Of a stretch of DNA of 64,000 nucleotides, positions 26,344-35,489 are shown in pieces (position 1 is the stretch's first letter; the number at the start of each line of letters is the position of its first letter). The notes under the pieces are model-generated. The model did no database searches, was not told the DNA's origin, and worked only from the letters and a program-made list of their open reading frames with translations. The position numbers and the translations under genes were made by a program. Origin of the DNA: Flavobacteriia bacterium 40-80 (lineage in GTDB: Bacteria; Bacteroidota; Bacteroidia; Flavobacteriales_D; Crocinitomicaceae); assembly GCA_001899145.1 (NCBI GenBank), contig MKVF01000021.1, forward strand, positions 124,001 to 188,000, in the 5' to 3' direction.

Positions 26344-26817
26344 TTAAAGAATGATATGCTTGGTGTCTTTATCAACACTCAATAAAACAGCTTCTTTGTA
26401 TAATTTGAAGGCGCTGATCAGTGATTTTGCAGTAAAACCTCCTTCTGTCCAGTAATAGTAGTAAAAAGCGATAGAGTGTGTCTGCTCTAAGTAGTAACAT
26501 TTGATCAGGGCAACTTCTTTGCTTAATGTATTAATCAGTTCATACACTTCCTGTTTGGAAAATTTTTTATCCAGATTGAATACATTGCTGATAGTTACAT
26601 AACGTTGTTTTGAATCAATGTCAAAATAAAATTTATAACCGTCACGAACGATAATGTAAGTATCCTGAACCTCCTCAACGCTGTAGTAAGCGTTTTCGAA
26701 CAGGCTTTTCAGAAAAGGAGCAGATACACTGGTGCCGGGAATAATTTCCTGAGCTTTAGCGGTTGGTGCTGCAATAAATAGCAGCATTAAAAACGGAAGT
26801 AAAAAATTTTGTTTCAT
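26344..26817 (-). CDS. Secreted YbjN-like protein, unknown function
   Basis: The start at ATG 26817 opens a signal peptide (MKQNFLLPFLMLLFIAAPTAKA); an in-frame ATG at 26844 would add nine residues. The mature 135-residue part resembles the YbjN/CesT-like alpha-beta fold (YYSVEEVQDTYIIVRDGYKFYFDID, then FNLDKKFSKQEVYELINTLSKEVALIKCYY), but this is a structural impression only. No catalytic residues are recognisable. Single gene, convergent with the tRNA. Confidence 0.55.
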   Translation of the reverse strand: MKQNFLLPFLMLLFIAAPTAKAQEIIPGTSVSAPFLKSLFENAYYSVEEVQDTYIIVRDGYKFYFDIDSKQRYVTISNVFNLDKKFSKQEVYELINTLSKEVALIKCYYLEQTHSIAFYYYYWTEGGFTAKSLISAFKLYKEAVLLSVDKDTKHIIL

Positions 26818-26965
26818 AATGATGTGTTTTACATGGTTTTGCAACTCTTTTCTGCAAAGTTAATATAATAGCAGGAGTTACGAAATACGTAACTTGCCGT
26901 ATTTTTGAAAACGAGGCTGACAACGCGAAGCAGTTTAAAAGTTGTTCGTAATTATATGCCGATTG

Positions 26966-26998
26966 TTTGTTTTCCTAATCAGAATAAGTGTAACTTTG
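26966..26998 (+). promoter_or_regulatory. pckA promoter
   Basis: TTTG at 26966-26969 and TAACTTTG at 26991-26998 are separated by 21 bases. The leader to the ATG is 37 bases. Confidence 0.6.
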
Positions 26999-27035
26999 CA
27001 AATCAAAATATAGCGGCAGCTGAAATAGATGAACT

Positions 27036-28643
27036 ATGAATGAATTTGGGAAAAAAGGTAAATCAGCTGATTTATCTCAACTGGGATTAAAACATTTAGC
27101 AAATGTGTTTTGGAATCTTTCCCCGGCGGAATTAGTAGAAGATACTATTTTATTAGGAGAAGGAAATCTGACTGATACCGGAGCTATAGCTATTGAAACG
27201 GGTGAATTTACCGGCCGATCTCCAAAAGACCGATTTGTGGTTTGTGATGCTAAAACGGAGAGTTCAGTCTGGTGGGGAGATATCAATATTAAATTCTCAG
27301 AAGAGCAATTCGAAAAATTATACAACAGAGTAGCTGCTTACCTTGAGGGGAGAAATGTATATGTAAGAGATGCTTATGCGTGTGCAGATGAGCGGTACAA
27401 AACAAATATCCGTGTTGTGAATGAGCTTCCCTGGGGAAATATGTTCGTTTACAACATGTTCTTGAGACCGACAGAAGAAGAAATAGAGCGTTTTGATCCT
27501 GAGTGGAACATTGTTTGCGCTCCGGGATTTATGGCAGATCCTTCTATCGACGGAACAAGACAGCACAATTTTGCTGTTCTGAACTTTACTAAGAAAATAA
27601 TTTTAATAGGCGGAACCGGTTATACCGGTGAAATCAAAAAAGGTATTTTTTCCGTACTGAACTATGTATTGCCTCACGAGAAAAATGTATTATCAATGCA
27701 CTGTTCCGCAAATATCGGAAAGGACGGAGATACTGCTGTATTCTTTGGGCTTTCAGGAACGGGAAAAACAACTTTATCTTCCGATCCGAACCGCTTACTG
27801 ATCGGAGATGATGAGCACGGTTGGGCGAATGATACAGTTTTCAATTTTGAAGGCGGCTGTTATGCTAAAACGGTGGATTTATCGAGAGAAAAAGAGCCTC
27901 AGATCTATGATGCGATCAAATTCGGGGCGATTTTAGAAAATATAGGCTTCATTGACGGAACTTCCACAGTTGATTATACAGATGTTTCCATTACTGAAAA
28001 TACACGTGTTTCTTACCCATTATATCATATTGATAACATAGCGGATCCTTCTGTGGGAACATCCCCTAAAAATATCTTCTTTCTGACAGCAGACGCATTC
28101 GGAGTATTGCCTCCGATCTCCAGATTGACAAAAGAACAGGCGATGTATCATTTTATGTCAGGTTATACTGCGAAAGTTGCAGGAACTGAAGTAGGGATCA
28201 CAGAACCTACAACAACTTTCTCCGCGTGCTTCGGGAAGGCGTTTTTACCGCTTCACCCGGCTAAATATGCCGAGTTGCTGGGCGAAAAATTAGAAGGTTC
28301 TGATATTAACGTCTGGTTAGTGAATACCGGATGGTCAGGCGGTTCTTACGGAGTAGGAAGCCGTATGAAATTATCCTATACAAGAGCCATGATTACAGCT
28401 GCGCTGGAAGGTAAGCTGAACAATGTAAAATATGAAACATTGCCGGTATTTGACCTGCAGTTCCCGACATCTTGTGAAAATGTTCCTGCTGAAATATTAA
28501 ATCCGAGAGAAACGTGGACAGATAAGGTTGCGTATGATGAAACAGCAAATAAGCTGGCTGCACAATTTGTGAAAAACTTTGAGCAGTTTATTTCTGAAAC
28601 AAGTGAAGATATTCTGAAAGCCGCACCAAAGGTGATGGCCTGA
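27036..28643 (+). CDS. pckA: Phosphoenolpyruvate carboxykinase (ATP)
   Basis: This 535-residue enzyme converts oxaloacetate and ATP to phosphoenolpyruvate in gluconeogenesis. Motifs visible are TGRSPKDRFVV, the P-loop GLSGTGKTTLSSDPNR, the following LIGDDEHGW metal/nucleotide motif, the active-site ENIGF region and the NTGWSGGSYGVGSRMKL segment. Length and order are those of the ATP-dependent PckA family. It has its own promoter and a strong terminator. Confidence 0.98.
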   Translation: MNEFGKKGKSADLSQLGLKHLANVFWNLSPAELVEDTILLGEGNLTDTGAIAIETGEFTGRSPKDRFVVCDAKTESSVWWGDINIKFSEEQFEKLYNRVAAYLEGRNVYVRDAYACADERYKTNIRVVNELPWGNMFVYNMFLRPTEEEIERFDPEWNIVCAPGFMADPSIDGTRQHNFAVLNFTKKIILIGGTGYTGEIKKGIFSVLNYVLPHEKNVLSMHCSANIGKDGDTAVFFGLSGTGKTTLSSDPNRLLIGDDEHGWANDTVFNFEGGCYAKTVDLSREKEPQIYDAIKFGAILENIGFIDGTSTVDYTDVSITENTRVSYPLYHIDNIADPSVGTSPKNIFFLTADAFGVLPPISRLTKEQAMYHFMSGYTAKVAGTEVGITEPTTTFSACFGKAFLPLHPAKYAELLGEKLEGSDINVWLVNTGWSGGSYGVGSRMKLSYTRAMITAALEGKLNNVKYETLPVFDLQFPTSCENVPAEILNPRETWTDKVAYDETANKLAAQFVKNFEQFISETSEDILKAAPKVMA

Positions 28644-28664
28644 TAAGAAATAAAATAATTTATT

Positions 28665-28696
28665 AAAACCGCTTCGGAAAGAGGCGGTTTTTTTGT
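28665..28696. terminator. Terminator after pckA
   Basis: AAAACCGCTTC pairs with GAGGCGGTTTT across GGAAA and is followed by T7. It lies between convergent genes. Confidence 0.9.
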
Positions 28697-28735
28697 TTCG
28701 GTTAACCGGTGAAATTTCTATTGATATTTCCGGAG

Positions 28736-29296
28736 TCAATCACGGTACTTTTTCAGCACCTGAAAATTCAGTCCCAGTCCAACGGCAAATACGAATTCAT
28801 CTGCCATTCCGCTGATTTGATTCAGGTTATTCATTTTGGAATGAACATAGCTGAAATTACTGAAAAAATTGAAATACTTCCATACATAATAACGAACTCC
28901 CGCGTTCAGCTGGATCGTTGGGACAAATTCAAAAGCAGAAAGATTACGATTAGATTCCATTATTGAAAATCCGGGAGCAAAACCGGTATGTACTTCAAAG
29001 TTTCCGAAAGGAAAACCGTATTGTAAGCCGAAGGTTGTCCTGATATTTCTGTTCAGGAATTTCTCAGAAGCATTTCCCAGCATATAATGCAGCTCGCCAC
29101 GAAGGCTGATGCGTTTGTCCAGACGGCCTTCCAGGAAACCATTGAGGTAGTAATTCATATTGTTTCTGTTCAACATTACCGCAGGAGATAATGTTCCGCT
29201 AGCAGTCAGCAGGCCCGGATTGATATAGCTTTTTTGCTGTGCGAAAATTCCCGAAGTAAAACAGAAAAGCATTGCCAAAATAAGAGCCGCTTTCAT
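28736..29296 (-). CDS. Outer-membrane beta-barrel protein
   Basis: The 186-residue protein starts at ATG 29296, which overlaps the upstream stop as ATGA, and has the signal peptide MKAALILAMLFCFTSGIFA. The remainder alternates hydrophobic strands ending in aromatic residues (GQLEG, YGFPFGNFEVHTGFAPG, GVRYYVWKYFNFFSNFSY and FVFAVGLGLNFQVL), a pattern of small eight-stranded OM barrels. It pairs with the next barrel gene upstream, so the two probably form one operon. Ligand unknown. Confidence 0.68.
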   Translation of the reverse strand: MKAALILAMLFCFTSGIFAQQKSYINPGLLTASGTLSPAVMLNRNNMNYYLNGFLEGRLDKRISLRGELHYMLGNASEKFLNRNIRTTFGLQYGFPFGNFEVHTGFAPGFSIMESNRNLSAFEFVPTIQLNAGVRYYVWKYFNFFSNFSYVHSKMNNLNQISGMADEFVFAVGLGLNFQVLKKYRD

Positions 29297-29928
29297 TTTT
29301 TCTTTTTGTTGTGCCATAAATCCGCGATTTTATAATTGATACCAATATTCAGCAACAGATGCCCTTCTATTCCCGTTCCTTTTTTCTTGTGGAGCATTAC
29401 CATATCATTTTCAATATGTGCATGTACATCCTGTCCTAAATGAAACATATACTGGGCAAGAAATGTGATATCCATTCTTTCAGACAAGTTGAAATGAATT
29501 CCTGCTCCGGCCTGAATAGCAGAACTGTTTTTAGTGATCCGGTTGCTTCTGTCGGAGTTATCTACCAGAACCGTCTTGTCAAAGCAATGCCCCGCAACAA
29601 TATAAGGTTTCACTACCGGAGCTGTTTTATCTGTAAAATAATACATAACGCTCCAGCCGACATGATAATCCGTTCTGTTGGCAAGGCCGCTGATATTTCC
29701 GCGCATATAATCGGCAAACCATTCTGTATTTAAACGATTCGCAAGCTGTAAGCGGAATTGCCCGCCGTATCCGAAACCGTTTATCCCGAATTTATCATGA
29801 TCAAATACGCTGACGGTAGATCGTACGCCTAAAGAAAACAAACCTCCCTGATTACCTTTGAGTTTTAATCCCTGAGCGCTGGAAAGCAAGCTGAAAAACA
29901 GCAGAAAAATAATAAGGAAGTATCTCAT
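29293..29928 (-). CDS. Outer-membrane beta-barrel protein
   Basis: I choose ATG 29928; a TTG lies two codons earlier. The 211-residue protein has a signal peptide (MRYFLIIFLLFFSLLSSA) and an OmpW/porin-like series of amphipathic strands (FGYGGQFRLQLANRLNTEWFADY, GWSVMYYFT, QAGAGIHFNLSERMDITFLAQYMFHLG, LLLNIGINYKI). It precedes a second barrel gene with an ATGA overlap. It may be a surface sensor or lipid-binding porin; no more can be said. Confidence 0.68.
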   Translation of the reverse strand: MRYFLIIFLLFFSLLSSAQGLKLKGNQGGLFSLGVRSTVSVFDHDKFGINGFGYGGQFRLQLANRLNTEWFADYMRGNISGLANRTDYHVGWSVMYYFTDKTAPVVKPYIVAGHCFDKTVLVDNSDRSNRITKNSSAIQAGAGIHFNLSERMDITFLAQYMFHLGQDVHAHIENDMVMLHKKKGTGIEGHLLLNIGINYKIADLWHNKKKK

Positions 29929-30062
29929 AAGCAATTGATTTAAAATCAGTATTCGCTGTAAAATTACAGTAAATAACCTTAATTATATGAGATATAATAT
30001 CAAATCTACAATTGGTTACTCTGCTGAAAAGGATTAGATTAAATTGTCAGAGATGTACAAAG

Positions 30063-30094
30063 AAAAGGGCAATTAATTTAAAAATTGCCCTTTT
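30063..30094 (-). terminator. Terminator of glyS
   Basis: AAAAGGGCAATT and AATTGCCCTTTT are reverse complements around an 8-base A/T loop. Read on the minus strand, the hairpin follows the glyS stop (30120) and ends in a T run. Confidence 0.8.
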
Positions 30095-30119
30095 GATATT
30101 TATTGCTGAAAATTTTCTT

Positions 30120-31664
30120 TTACTTCAGCTGTTTCAATAGCGTGGTCATGCTTGTTCTTCGAGCCAGCAAGGTATGAAGATCATCTAACGAGATCCGTTC
30201 CTGTTCCATCGTATCCCTGTCACGTACGGTCACGGTATTGTCTTCCAATGTCTGATGATCTACAGTTACGGAGAACGGTGTCCCGATCGCATCCTGACGA
30301 CGATAACGTTTACCGATTGAATCTTTCTCGTCGTATTGACACAGGAAGTCAAATTTCAGCCCGTCAATAATTTCTCTTGCTTTTTCCGGCAAGCCGTCTT
30401 TTTTAGTCAACGGCAGTACTGCCACTTTATAAGGTGCCAACGGAGCAGGAAGCTTTAGAACGACACGCTCTGTTCCGTCTTCTAATTTTTCATTCTGATA
30501 AGAAGCGCTTAGCACAGAAAGAAACATTCTGTCTAAACCAACCGATGTTTCCACTACATAAGGAACATAACTCTCATTCAGCTCAGGATCAAAATATTGG
30601 AGCTTTTTACCTGAATATTGCTCGTGCTGCTTTAGATCGAAATCCGTACGGGAATGAATACCTTCTAACTCCTTAAATCCCATCGGGAAGTCAAATTCAA
30701 TATCACATGCTGCATTTGCGTAATGTGCTAACTTGATATGATCATGGAAACGGTATTTGGATGCTCCCAGACCAAGGGCACCATGCCATTTTCTGCGGGT
30801 TTCTTTCCAGTATTCGTACCATTTCATTTCCTCTCCCGGACGAACAAAGAACTGCATTTCCATCTGTTCGAATTCCCGCATACGGAAGATGAACTGTCGC
30901 GCAACGATCTCATTCCGGAAAGCCTTACCGATCTGGGCGATCCCAAAAGGAATTTTCATCCGTCCCGATTTCTGAACATTGAGATAGTTCACAAAAATTC
31001 CCTGAGCCGTTTCCGGTCTCAGATAAATTTTTGATGCGTCTCCGGCAACAGATCCCAATTCGGTAGAAAACATCAGGTTGAACTGACGGACTTCCGTCCA
31101 GTTTTTTGAACCGGAAACAGGACAAACAATTTCCAGGTCCACAATCAGCTGGCGGACACCTTCCAAATCATTATTTTCCAGCGTTTCACGCATTCTGTCC
31201 TCAATGGATCTGATCTTTTCCTCGTTGCGTAGAACATTCGGATTAGTAGCTCTGAACTGTGCTTCGTCAAAGGATTCACCGAATTTCTTTTTGCCTTTCT
31301 CAACTTCTTTTTCAGTCTTTTGGCGGATTTTTTCAATATGCTCTTCGATCAGAACATCCGCTCTGTATCGTTTTTTGGAATCTTTGTTGTCAATTAACGG
31401 GTCGTTGAAAGCATCCACGTGTCCGGAAGCTTTCCAGGTAGTTGGGTGCATGAAGATAGCCGAATCAATGCCAACGATATTTTCGTGCATCTGCACCATG
31501 GATTTCCACCAGTAAGTTTTAAGATTGTTTTTCAGTTCTGATCCCAGCTGCCCGTAGTCATAAATAGCTGCTAAACCATCGTATATTTCAGATGACGGAA
31601 ATACAAAACCATATTCTTTTGCGTGTGATATAACGTCCTTTAAGTTGTCTTCTCTTTGTTCCAT
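30120..31664 (-). CDS. glyS: Glycyl-tRNA synthetase, eukaryote-like dimeric type
   Basis: The start at ATG 31664 (MEQREDNLKD) is chosen over an in-frame 31694 codon because a promoter element lies between them. The 514-residue class II enzyme has the GlyRS signature start CAKEYGFVFPSSEIYDGLAAIYDYGQLG in its usual form (here SHAKEYGFVFPSSEIY), the acceptor-stem-binding insert, IYLRPETAQGIFVNYL, FRNEIVARQFIFRMREFEQME and the C-terminal anticodon-binding domain (LPAPLAPYKVAVLPL). It belongs to the alpha2 type, with no separate alpha and beta subunits. Confidence 0.96.
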   Translation of the reverse strand: MEQREDNLKDVISHAKEYGFVFPSSEIYDGLAAIYDYGQLGSELKNNLKTYWWKSMVQMHENIVGIDSAIFMHPTTWKASGHVDAFNDPLIDNKDSKKRYRADVLIEEHIEKIRQKTEKEVEKGKKKFGESFDEAQFRATNPNVLRNEEKIRSIEDRMRETLENNDLEGVRQLIVDLEIVCPVSGSKNWTEVRQFNLMFSTELGSVAGDASKIYLRPETAQGIFVNYLNVQKSGRMKIPFGIAQIGKAFRNEIVARQFIFRMREFEQMEMQFFVRPGEEMKWYEYWKETRRKWHGALGLGASKYRFHDHIKLAHYANAACDIEFDFPMGFKELEGIHSRTDFDLKQHEQYSGKKLQYFDPELNESYVPYVVETSVGLDRMFLSVLSASYQNEKLEDGTERVVLKLPAPLAPYKVAVLPLTKKDGLPEKAREIIDGLKFDFLCQYDEKDSIGKRYRRQDAIGTPFSVTVDHQTLEDNTVTVRDRDTMEQERISLDDLHTLLARRTSMTTLLKQLK

Positions 31665-31669
31665 AGCTG

Positions 31670-31677
31670 CAAAGATA
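31670..31677 (-). promoter_or_regulatory. -7 promoter element of glyS
   Basis: CAAAGATA is TATCTTTG on the minus strand and ends only five bases before the ATG at 31664, which suggests a leaderless mRNA as for ygiQ. Confidence 0.6.
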
Positions 31678-31778
31678 GTTGAAGATTTTATCAAGCATAT
31701 TAAATCGGATTAAAATTTAGATGCTCGTGGAACACATTTTGCTGCTTCGTCCGAAAAATCTTTTATTTTTACAATTCA

Positions 31779-32873
31779 ATGAAGTACAATATGAAAAACA
31801 ATAAGCTTTTAACAGGGGTCATAGCCTTTTTGGGGATGGCACTTTTTTCTTTCTCCTTCGGGCAAAAACTGGAAGATGGGATCTATGCAAAATTCACGAC
31901 AAACCGTGGTGACTTCTTAGTAAAACTGTTTGCTGATGAGGTACCGATGACGGTAGCTAATTTTGTCGGTCTGGCAGAAGGAGACCTGGTGATTCTGGAT
32001 AAAAAATTTAATAAGCCTTTTTACAACGGAATGAAGTTCCACCGGGTGATCAGCGTTGCTAACGGCGACCAGAGTGATTTTATGATTCAGGGAGGTGATC
32101 CGGAAGGGACAGGCGCAGGTGGCCCGGGATATAAATTTTATGACGAGATCGTCCCTGCTTTAAAGCATTCCAAGCCGGGGATTCTTTCCATGGCGAATTC
32201 CGGCCCGAATACAAACGGATCCCAGTTTTTTATCACCATTGTGCCGACACCGTGGCTGGACGGGAAGCACACTGTTTTCGGCGAAGTGATCTCAGGCCAG
32301 GAAGTTGTTAATTCTACACTGGCAAATGACGTTATTGAAAAGCTGGAAATTATCCGTGAAGGAAAAGCGTATTCATCAAAAAAATGGATTGCTTCTGAAA
32401 AATTCAAAGAAGGATATAACGAGCAAAAGAAAGGAGAAGATGCAGAAGTTGCCAGAATTGAAAAAATGGCATCCATGAGCAAGGAAGAGTATAAAAAATA
32501 TTCTTACGAACAGGCCGTAAAATTATATCCGGAGGCAAAACAAACCGCTTCCGGGCTTTCATATGTGATTTTGAACGAGGGTACCGGTGAGAAGATTCAG
32601 ACAGGGAAAAAGATCAAAGTGGATTATACGGGAAAATTCCTGAACGGAAAAGTATTTGATTCGTCTATTCCGCGGGGAATGCCATTGGAATTTGTTTATA
32701 AGCAAACTCCAATGATCCCGGGATTTGAAGAAGGATTATCTATGTTAGGAAAAGGAGGAAAAGCAATCCTAATTATTCCTTACTACGATGCGTATGGCGC
32801 AATGGGGCGCCCGGGAGCGATTCCGCCGTATTCTGATCTGATTTTTGAAATAGAAGTAAAAGACATTCAATAA
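31779..32873 (+). CDS. Secreted cyclophilin-FKBP fusion peptidyl-prolyl isomerase
   Basis: The 364-residue protein has a signal peptide (ATG at 31779 or 31791) and two complete prolyl-isomerase domains of unrelated families. Residues about 35-205 are a cyclophilin ([46 protein letters not shown]). After a charged, helical linker of about 55 residues ([20 protein letters not shown]), residues 255-362 are an FKBP domain ([45 protein letters not shown]). It probably folds exported proteins in the periplasm. Single gene. Confidence 0.92.
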   Translation: MKYNMKNNKLLTGVIAFLGMALFSFSFGQKLEDGIYAKFTTNRGDFLVKLFADEVPMTVANFVGLAEGDLVILDKKFNKPFYNGMKFHRVISVANGDQSDFMIQGGDPEGTGAGGPGYKFYDEIVPALKHSKPGILSMANSGPNTNGSQFFITIVPTPWLDGKHTVFGEVISGQEVVNSTLANDVIEKLEIIREGKAYSSKKWIASEKFKEGYNEQKKGEDAEVARIEKMASMSKEEYKKYSYEQAVKLYPEAKQTASGLSYVILNEGTGEKIQTGKKIKVDYTGKFLNGKVFDSSIPRGMPLEFVYKQTPMIPGFEEGLSMLGKGGKAILIIPYYDAYGAMGRPGAIPPYSDLIFEIEVKDIQ

Positions 32874-32877
32874 GTTT

Positions 32878-32902
32878 AAGGTCGTGGTAACACGGCCTTT
32901 TC
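32878..32902 (+). terminator. Weak terminator after the isomerase gene
   Basis: AAGGTCGTG pairs with CACGGCCTT (one G-T pair) across GTAA, followed by TTCTG. Confidence 0.55.
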
Positions 32903-32925
32903 TGTTATTTTAAATTACTATAAAT

Positions 32926-34722
32926 ATGAAAGCTCACCGGTCAACTCTAAAGTTTAATCTTTTCTCTTTAATTCTTTGTTTGATAGTATTCACCTATATT
33001 GTTCTTCGGGCGGTTTGGGTGGAACCGGTACATGACGAGCTGGCTACACTGTTTCATTATATAGATTACAATACGATCTGGGGAAAAGGAACAGTCCTGG
33101 ATGCCAACAATCACTTGCTGAACAGCTTTCTTGGAAAAGTTTGCTATTCGGTTTTCGGAGATCATATCTGGGCGATCCGCTTACCCAATGTATTTTCCTT
33201 TTTGCTGTTCTTTTATGCTGCGTATCGCCTTGCAGGCTTGCTCCGCTATGAGTACACGAAGTATTTTTTCCTTATCGGGATGACCTGTATTCCTTACGTG
33301 CTTGATTATTTTGCTTATTGCAGAGGCTACGGAATGTCAATGGCTTTTATGCTGATGGCCGTTTGCTTTTTTCTGGAGATCAATAAAGAATACCGTTCAG
33401 GGAAGGCAATAATGATGGCTGTTTTGTTGGTGCTGGGGATCTATGCCAACCTGAATATTCTAATAACAGCCGTTCTGATGATGGGATACATAGGTATTAA
33501 GCTCTTGATCGAAGCCCGGAAATACGATGACTGGAAACCATTTTATTACTATGTGGTTCTTTGTATAATGGTTGTTTTCAGCTTGTATTTTGCTGCTGTC
33601 CACGCCTATTCTCTGAAAATGAACGGAGCATTGTATTATGGAAGTAAGGACGGGCTTTGGTTAACGACCGGAGCGACATTGAGTCAGTTTGTACTGATGA
33701 CCACATCGATCATTGTCAAATATGCTCTGATAGCAGTTATTGCACTGTTAATTCTTCATGTTATTTACGCATGGATCTCAAAAGGTTCTTTTGCCGTATT
33801 CCAGGCTCCCGCGACATTGCTGATCGGGCTTTTTATCGGTAACCTGGTAGCCATAGAGCTGATGAGGTGGTTGTTAGATACTAATTACCCGGAAGACCGT
33901 GTCGGAATGCAGCTGATCTTTTTGCTGATCTGTGCAGTAGTTTTTACACTAAATGAATACCTTCTTATTTCCTGGATCAGCGTTGTTTTTGTTGCTTTGC
34001 CTTTTGTTGCCCATACCTATTTTAATTTCCGGACTTCCGCTTTTTCCCCTGACGACCGGATGGAAAAAGAGGATTTTTACTTATTCCGGAAGGAAATGGG
34101 GCGTACTAAATCTGTGGCATTTTATCTCACGCAGCAGCTGACATACGCTTATCATGTCCGCAAAAATAACCCGTTAAATTTCTCCGTACCTAATCTGTTT
34201 GACAGGCACTTGTCATTTAATGAAGAAATAGTTTCTTCAAAAATTGACGGAGTTAATGATGCCAAATCGGAAGGATACACGCTGTTACGATATAATACAC
34301 GTACCTGGCAGACGATTTTCAGACGGAAAAAACAGTATGCTTATCAGGAAATGAAAGCAGCAGGTTACGAACGAAAAGAGCCACTGACCACTGCTGACGT
34401 TTTTTATAACCTGATTGATACTTCATGGACACAAATCACCGGTGATCACGTGAAAATTATTATAGAGTGCAAGGTGAATACACCCGAACTGTCACGGGAA
34501 ACACTGGTGCTTGTCGTGGATCAGACAGACGCGAAAGGAAACAATAGGTACCATGGATTCAATCTGAACTGGGCTGCCGGGAAAAACAGAGAATATACTT
34601 TCCGGAAAATAGTGGAATTTTCCCCCGGCGAGCTGAAAGACCTGAAGATCTATTTGTATAATCCGAATGCTTTTTCCTATACGATTCTGAAAGAGAAGGT
34701 GATATTTAAAGTAGCGGAATAA
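32926..34722 (+). CDS. Polytopic membrane protein, possible GT-C glycosyltransferase
   Basis: The 598-residue protein has about eleven hydrophobic segments in residues 10-365 and a soluble C-terminal domain of about 200 residues. After the first segment is EPVHDELATLFHYIDYNTIW, where the acidic pair recalls the catalytic Asp/Glu in loop 1 of GT-C (ArnT/PMT-like) enzymes that use lipid-linked sugars. No clear family match is recognised. A second large membrane protein gene, a GT2 gene and pgk lie downstream. Confidence 0.6.
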   Translation: MKAHRSTLKFNLFSLILCLIVFTYIVLRAVWVEPVHDELATLFHYIDYNTIWGKGTVLDANNHLLNSFLGKVCYSVFGDHIWAIRLPNVFSFLLFFYAAYRLAGLLRYEYTKYFFLIGMTCIPYVLDYFAYCRGYGMSMAFMLMAVCFFLEINKEYRSGKAIMMAVLLVLGIYANLNILITAVLMMGYIGIKLLIEARKYDDWKPFYYYVVLCIMVVFSLYFAAVHAYSLKMNGALYYGSKDGLWLTTGATLSQFVLMTTSIIVKYALIAVIALLILHVIYAWISKGSFAVFQAPATLLIGLFIGNLVAIELMRWLLDTNYPEDRVGMQLIFLLICAVVFTLNEYLLISWISVVFVALPFVAHTYFNFRTSAFSPDDRMEKEDFYLFRKEMGRTKSVAFYLTQQLTYAYHVRKNNPLNFSVPNLFDRHLSFNEEIVSSKIDGVNDAKSEGYTLLRYNTRTWQTIFRRKKQYAYQEMKAAGYERKEPLTTADVFYNLIDTSWTQITGDHVKIIIECKVNTPELSRETLVLVVDQTDAKGNNRYHGFNLNWAAGKNREYTFRKIVEFSPGELKDLKIYLYNPNAFSYTILKEKVIFKVAE

Positions 34723-34727
34723 ACAAA

Positions 34728-34756
34728 AAATTCAACCGGTTTGTAACCGGGAATTT
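34728..34756 (+). terminator. Terminator after the 32926 gene
   Basis: AAATTC plus CCGGTT pair with AACCGG plus GAATTT around a TGT loop, with a two-base bulge. The hairpin ends in ACTTTC rather than a clean T run. Confidence 0.5.
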
Positions 34757-34778
34757 ACTTTCAAATCACTTAAAATTT

Positions 34779-34786
34779 TAACTTTG
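34779..34786 (+). promoter_or_regulatory. -7 promoter element of the CoA-transferase gene
   Basis: TAACTTTG matches TAnnTTTG 37 bases before the ATG. Confidence 0.5.
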
Positions 34787-34823
34787 GGAAACTTTTATTG
34801 TAGTAACCCCTCAAAAAGAACTT

Positions 34824-35483
34824 ATGGCATTAGATAAAAACGGAATTGCAAAGCGGATTGCTCAGGAGCTGAGAAACGGATGGTATGTAAATCTGGGAAT
34901 CGGTATTCCTACATTGGTTGCTAATTACATTCCTGAAGGGATTGAAGTAGAATTCCAGTCAGAGAACGGAGTTCTGGGAATGGGACCGTTTCCATTTGAA
35001 GGAGAAGAAGATGCCGATCTTATTAATGCGGGTAAGCAGACCATCACGGTAAAGAAAGGAGCTGTCTTTTTTGATTCGGCGACATCATTTGCGATGATTC
35101 GCGGGAAACACGTGCAATTAACAGTTCTGGGAGCAATGGAAGTTTCACAAAATGGTGATATTGCCAACTGGAAAATTCCTGGCAAAATGGTAAAAGGAAT
35201 GGGAGGAGCAATGGATCTGGTAGCTTCCGCTGAAAATATCATTGTTGCGATGATGCACACGAATCCCAAAGGAGAAAGCAAGCTGCTGAAAAATTGCACG
35301 TTGCCGTTGACGGGTGTTGCCTGTGTAAAAAAAGTAGTTACGGATTTAGCCGTACTTGAAATAAAAGACGGGAAATTCCATTTACTGGAAAGAGCTCCCG
35401 GTGTTTCTACAGAAGAGATTATCGCTAAAACAGAAGGGGAATTAGTGATTGAAGGAGAAGTTCCTGAAATGAAAATCGACTGA
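34824..35483 (+). CDS. scoB: 3-oxoacid CoA-transferase, subunit B
   Basis: The 219-residue protein is a complete SCOT-type subunit B: it transfers CoA between succinyl-CoA and 3-oxoacids such as acetoacetate. It has NLGIGIPTLVANY at the start, the catalytic glutamate in EFQSENGVLGMGPF (residues about 41-54), and GGAMDLVASA near 135. The A subunit usually lies directly upstream (scoA-scoB) but is absent here; the preceding gene is a membrane protein. It has its own promoter and is followed within seven bases by another membrane protein gene. Confidence 0.95.
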   Translation: MALDKNGIAKRIAQELRNGWYVNLGIGIPTLVANYIPEGIEVEFQSENGVLGMGPFPFEGEEDADLINAGKQTITVKKGAVFFDSATSFAMIRGKHVQLTVLGAMEVSQNGDIANWKIPGKMVKGMGGAMDLVASAENIIVAMMHTNPKGESKLLKNCTLPLTGVACVKKVVTDLAVLEIKDGKFHLLERAPGVSTEEIIAKTEGELVIEGEVPEMKID

Positions 35484-35489
35484 TATTAA

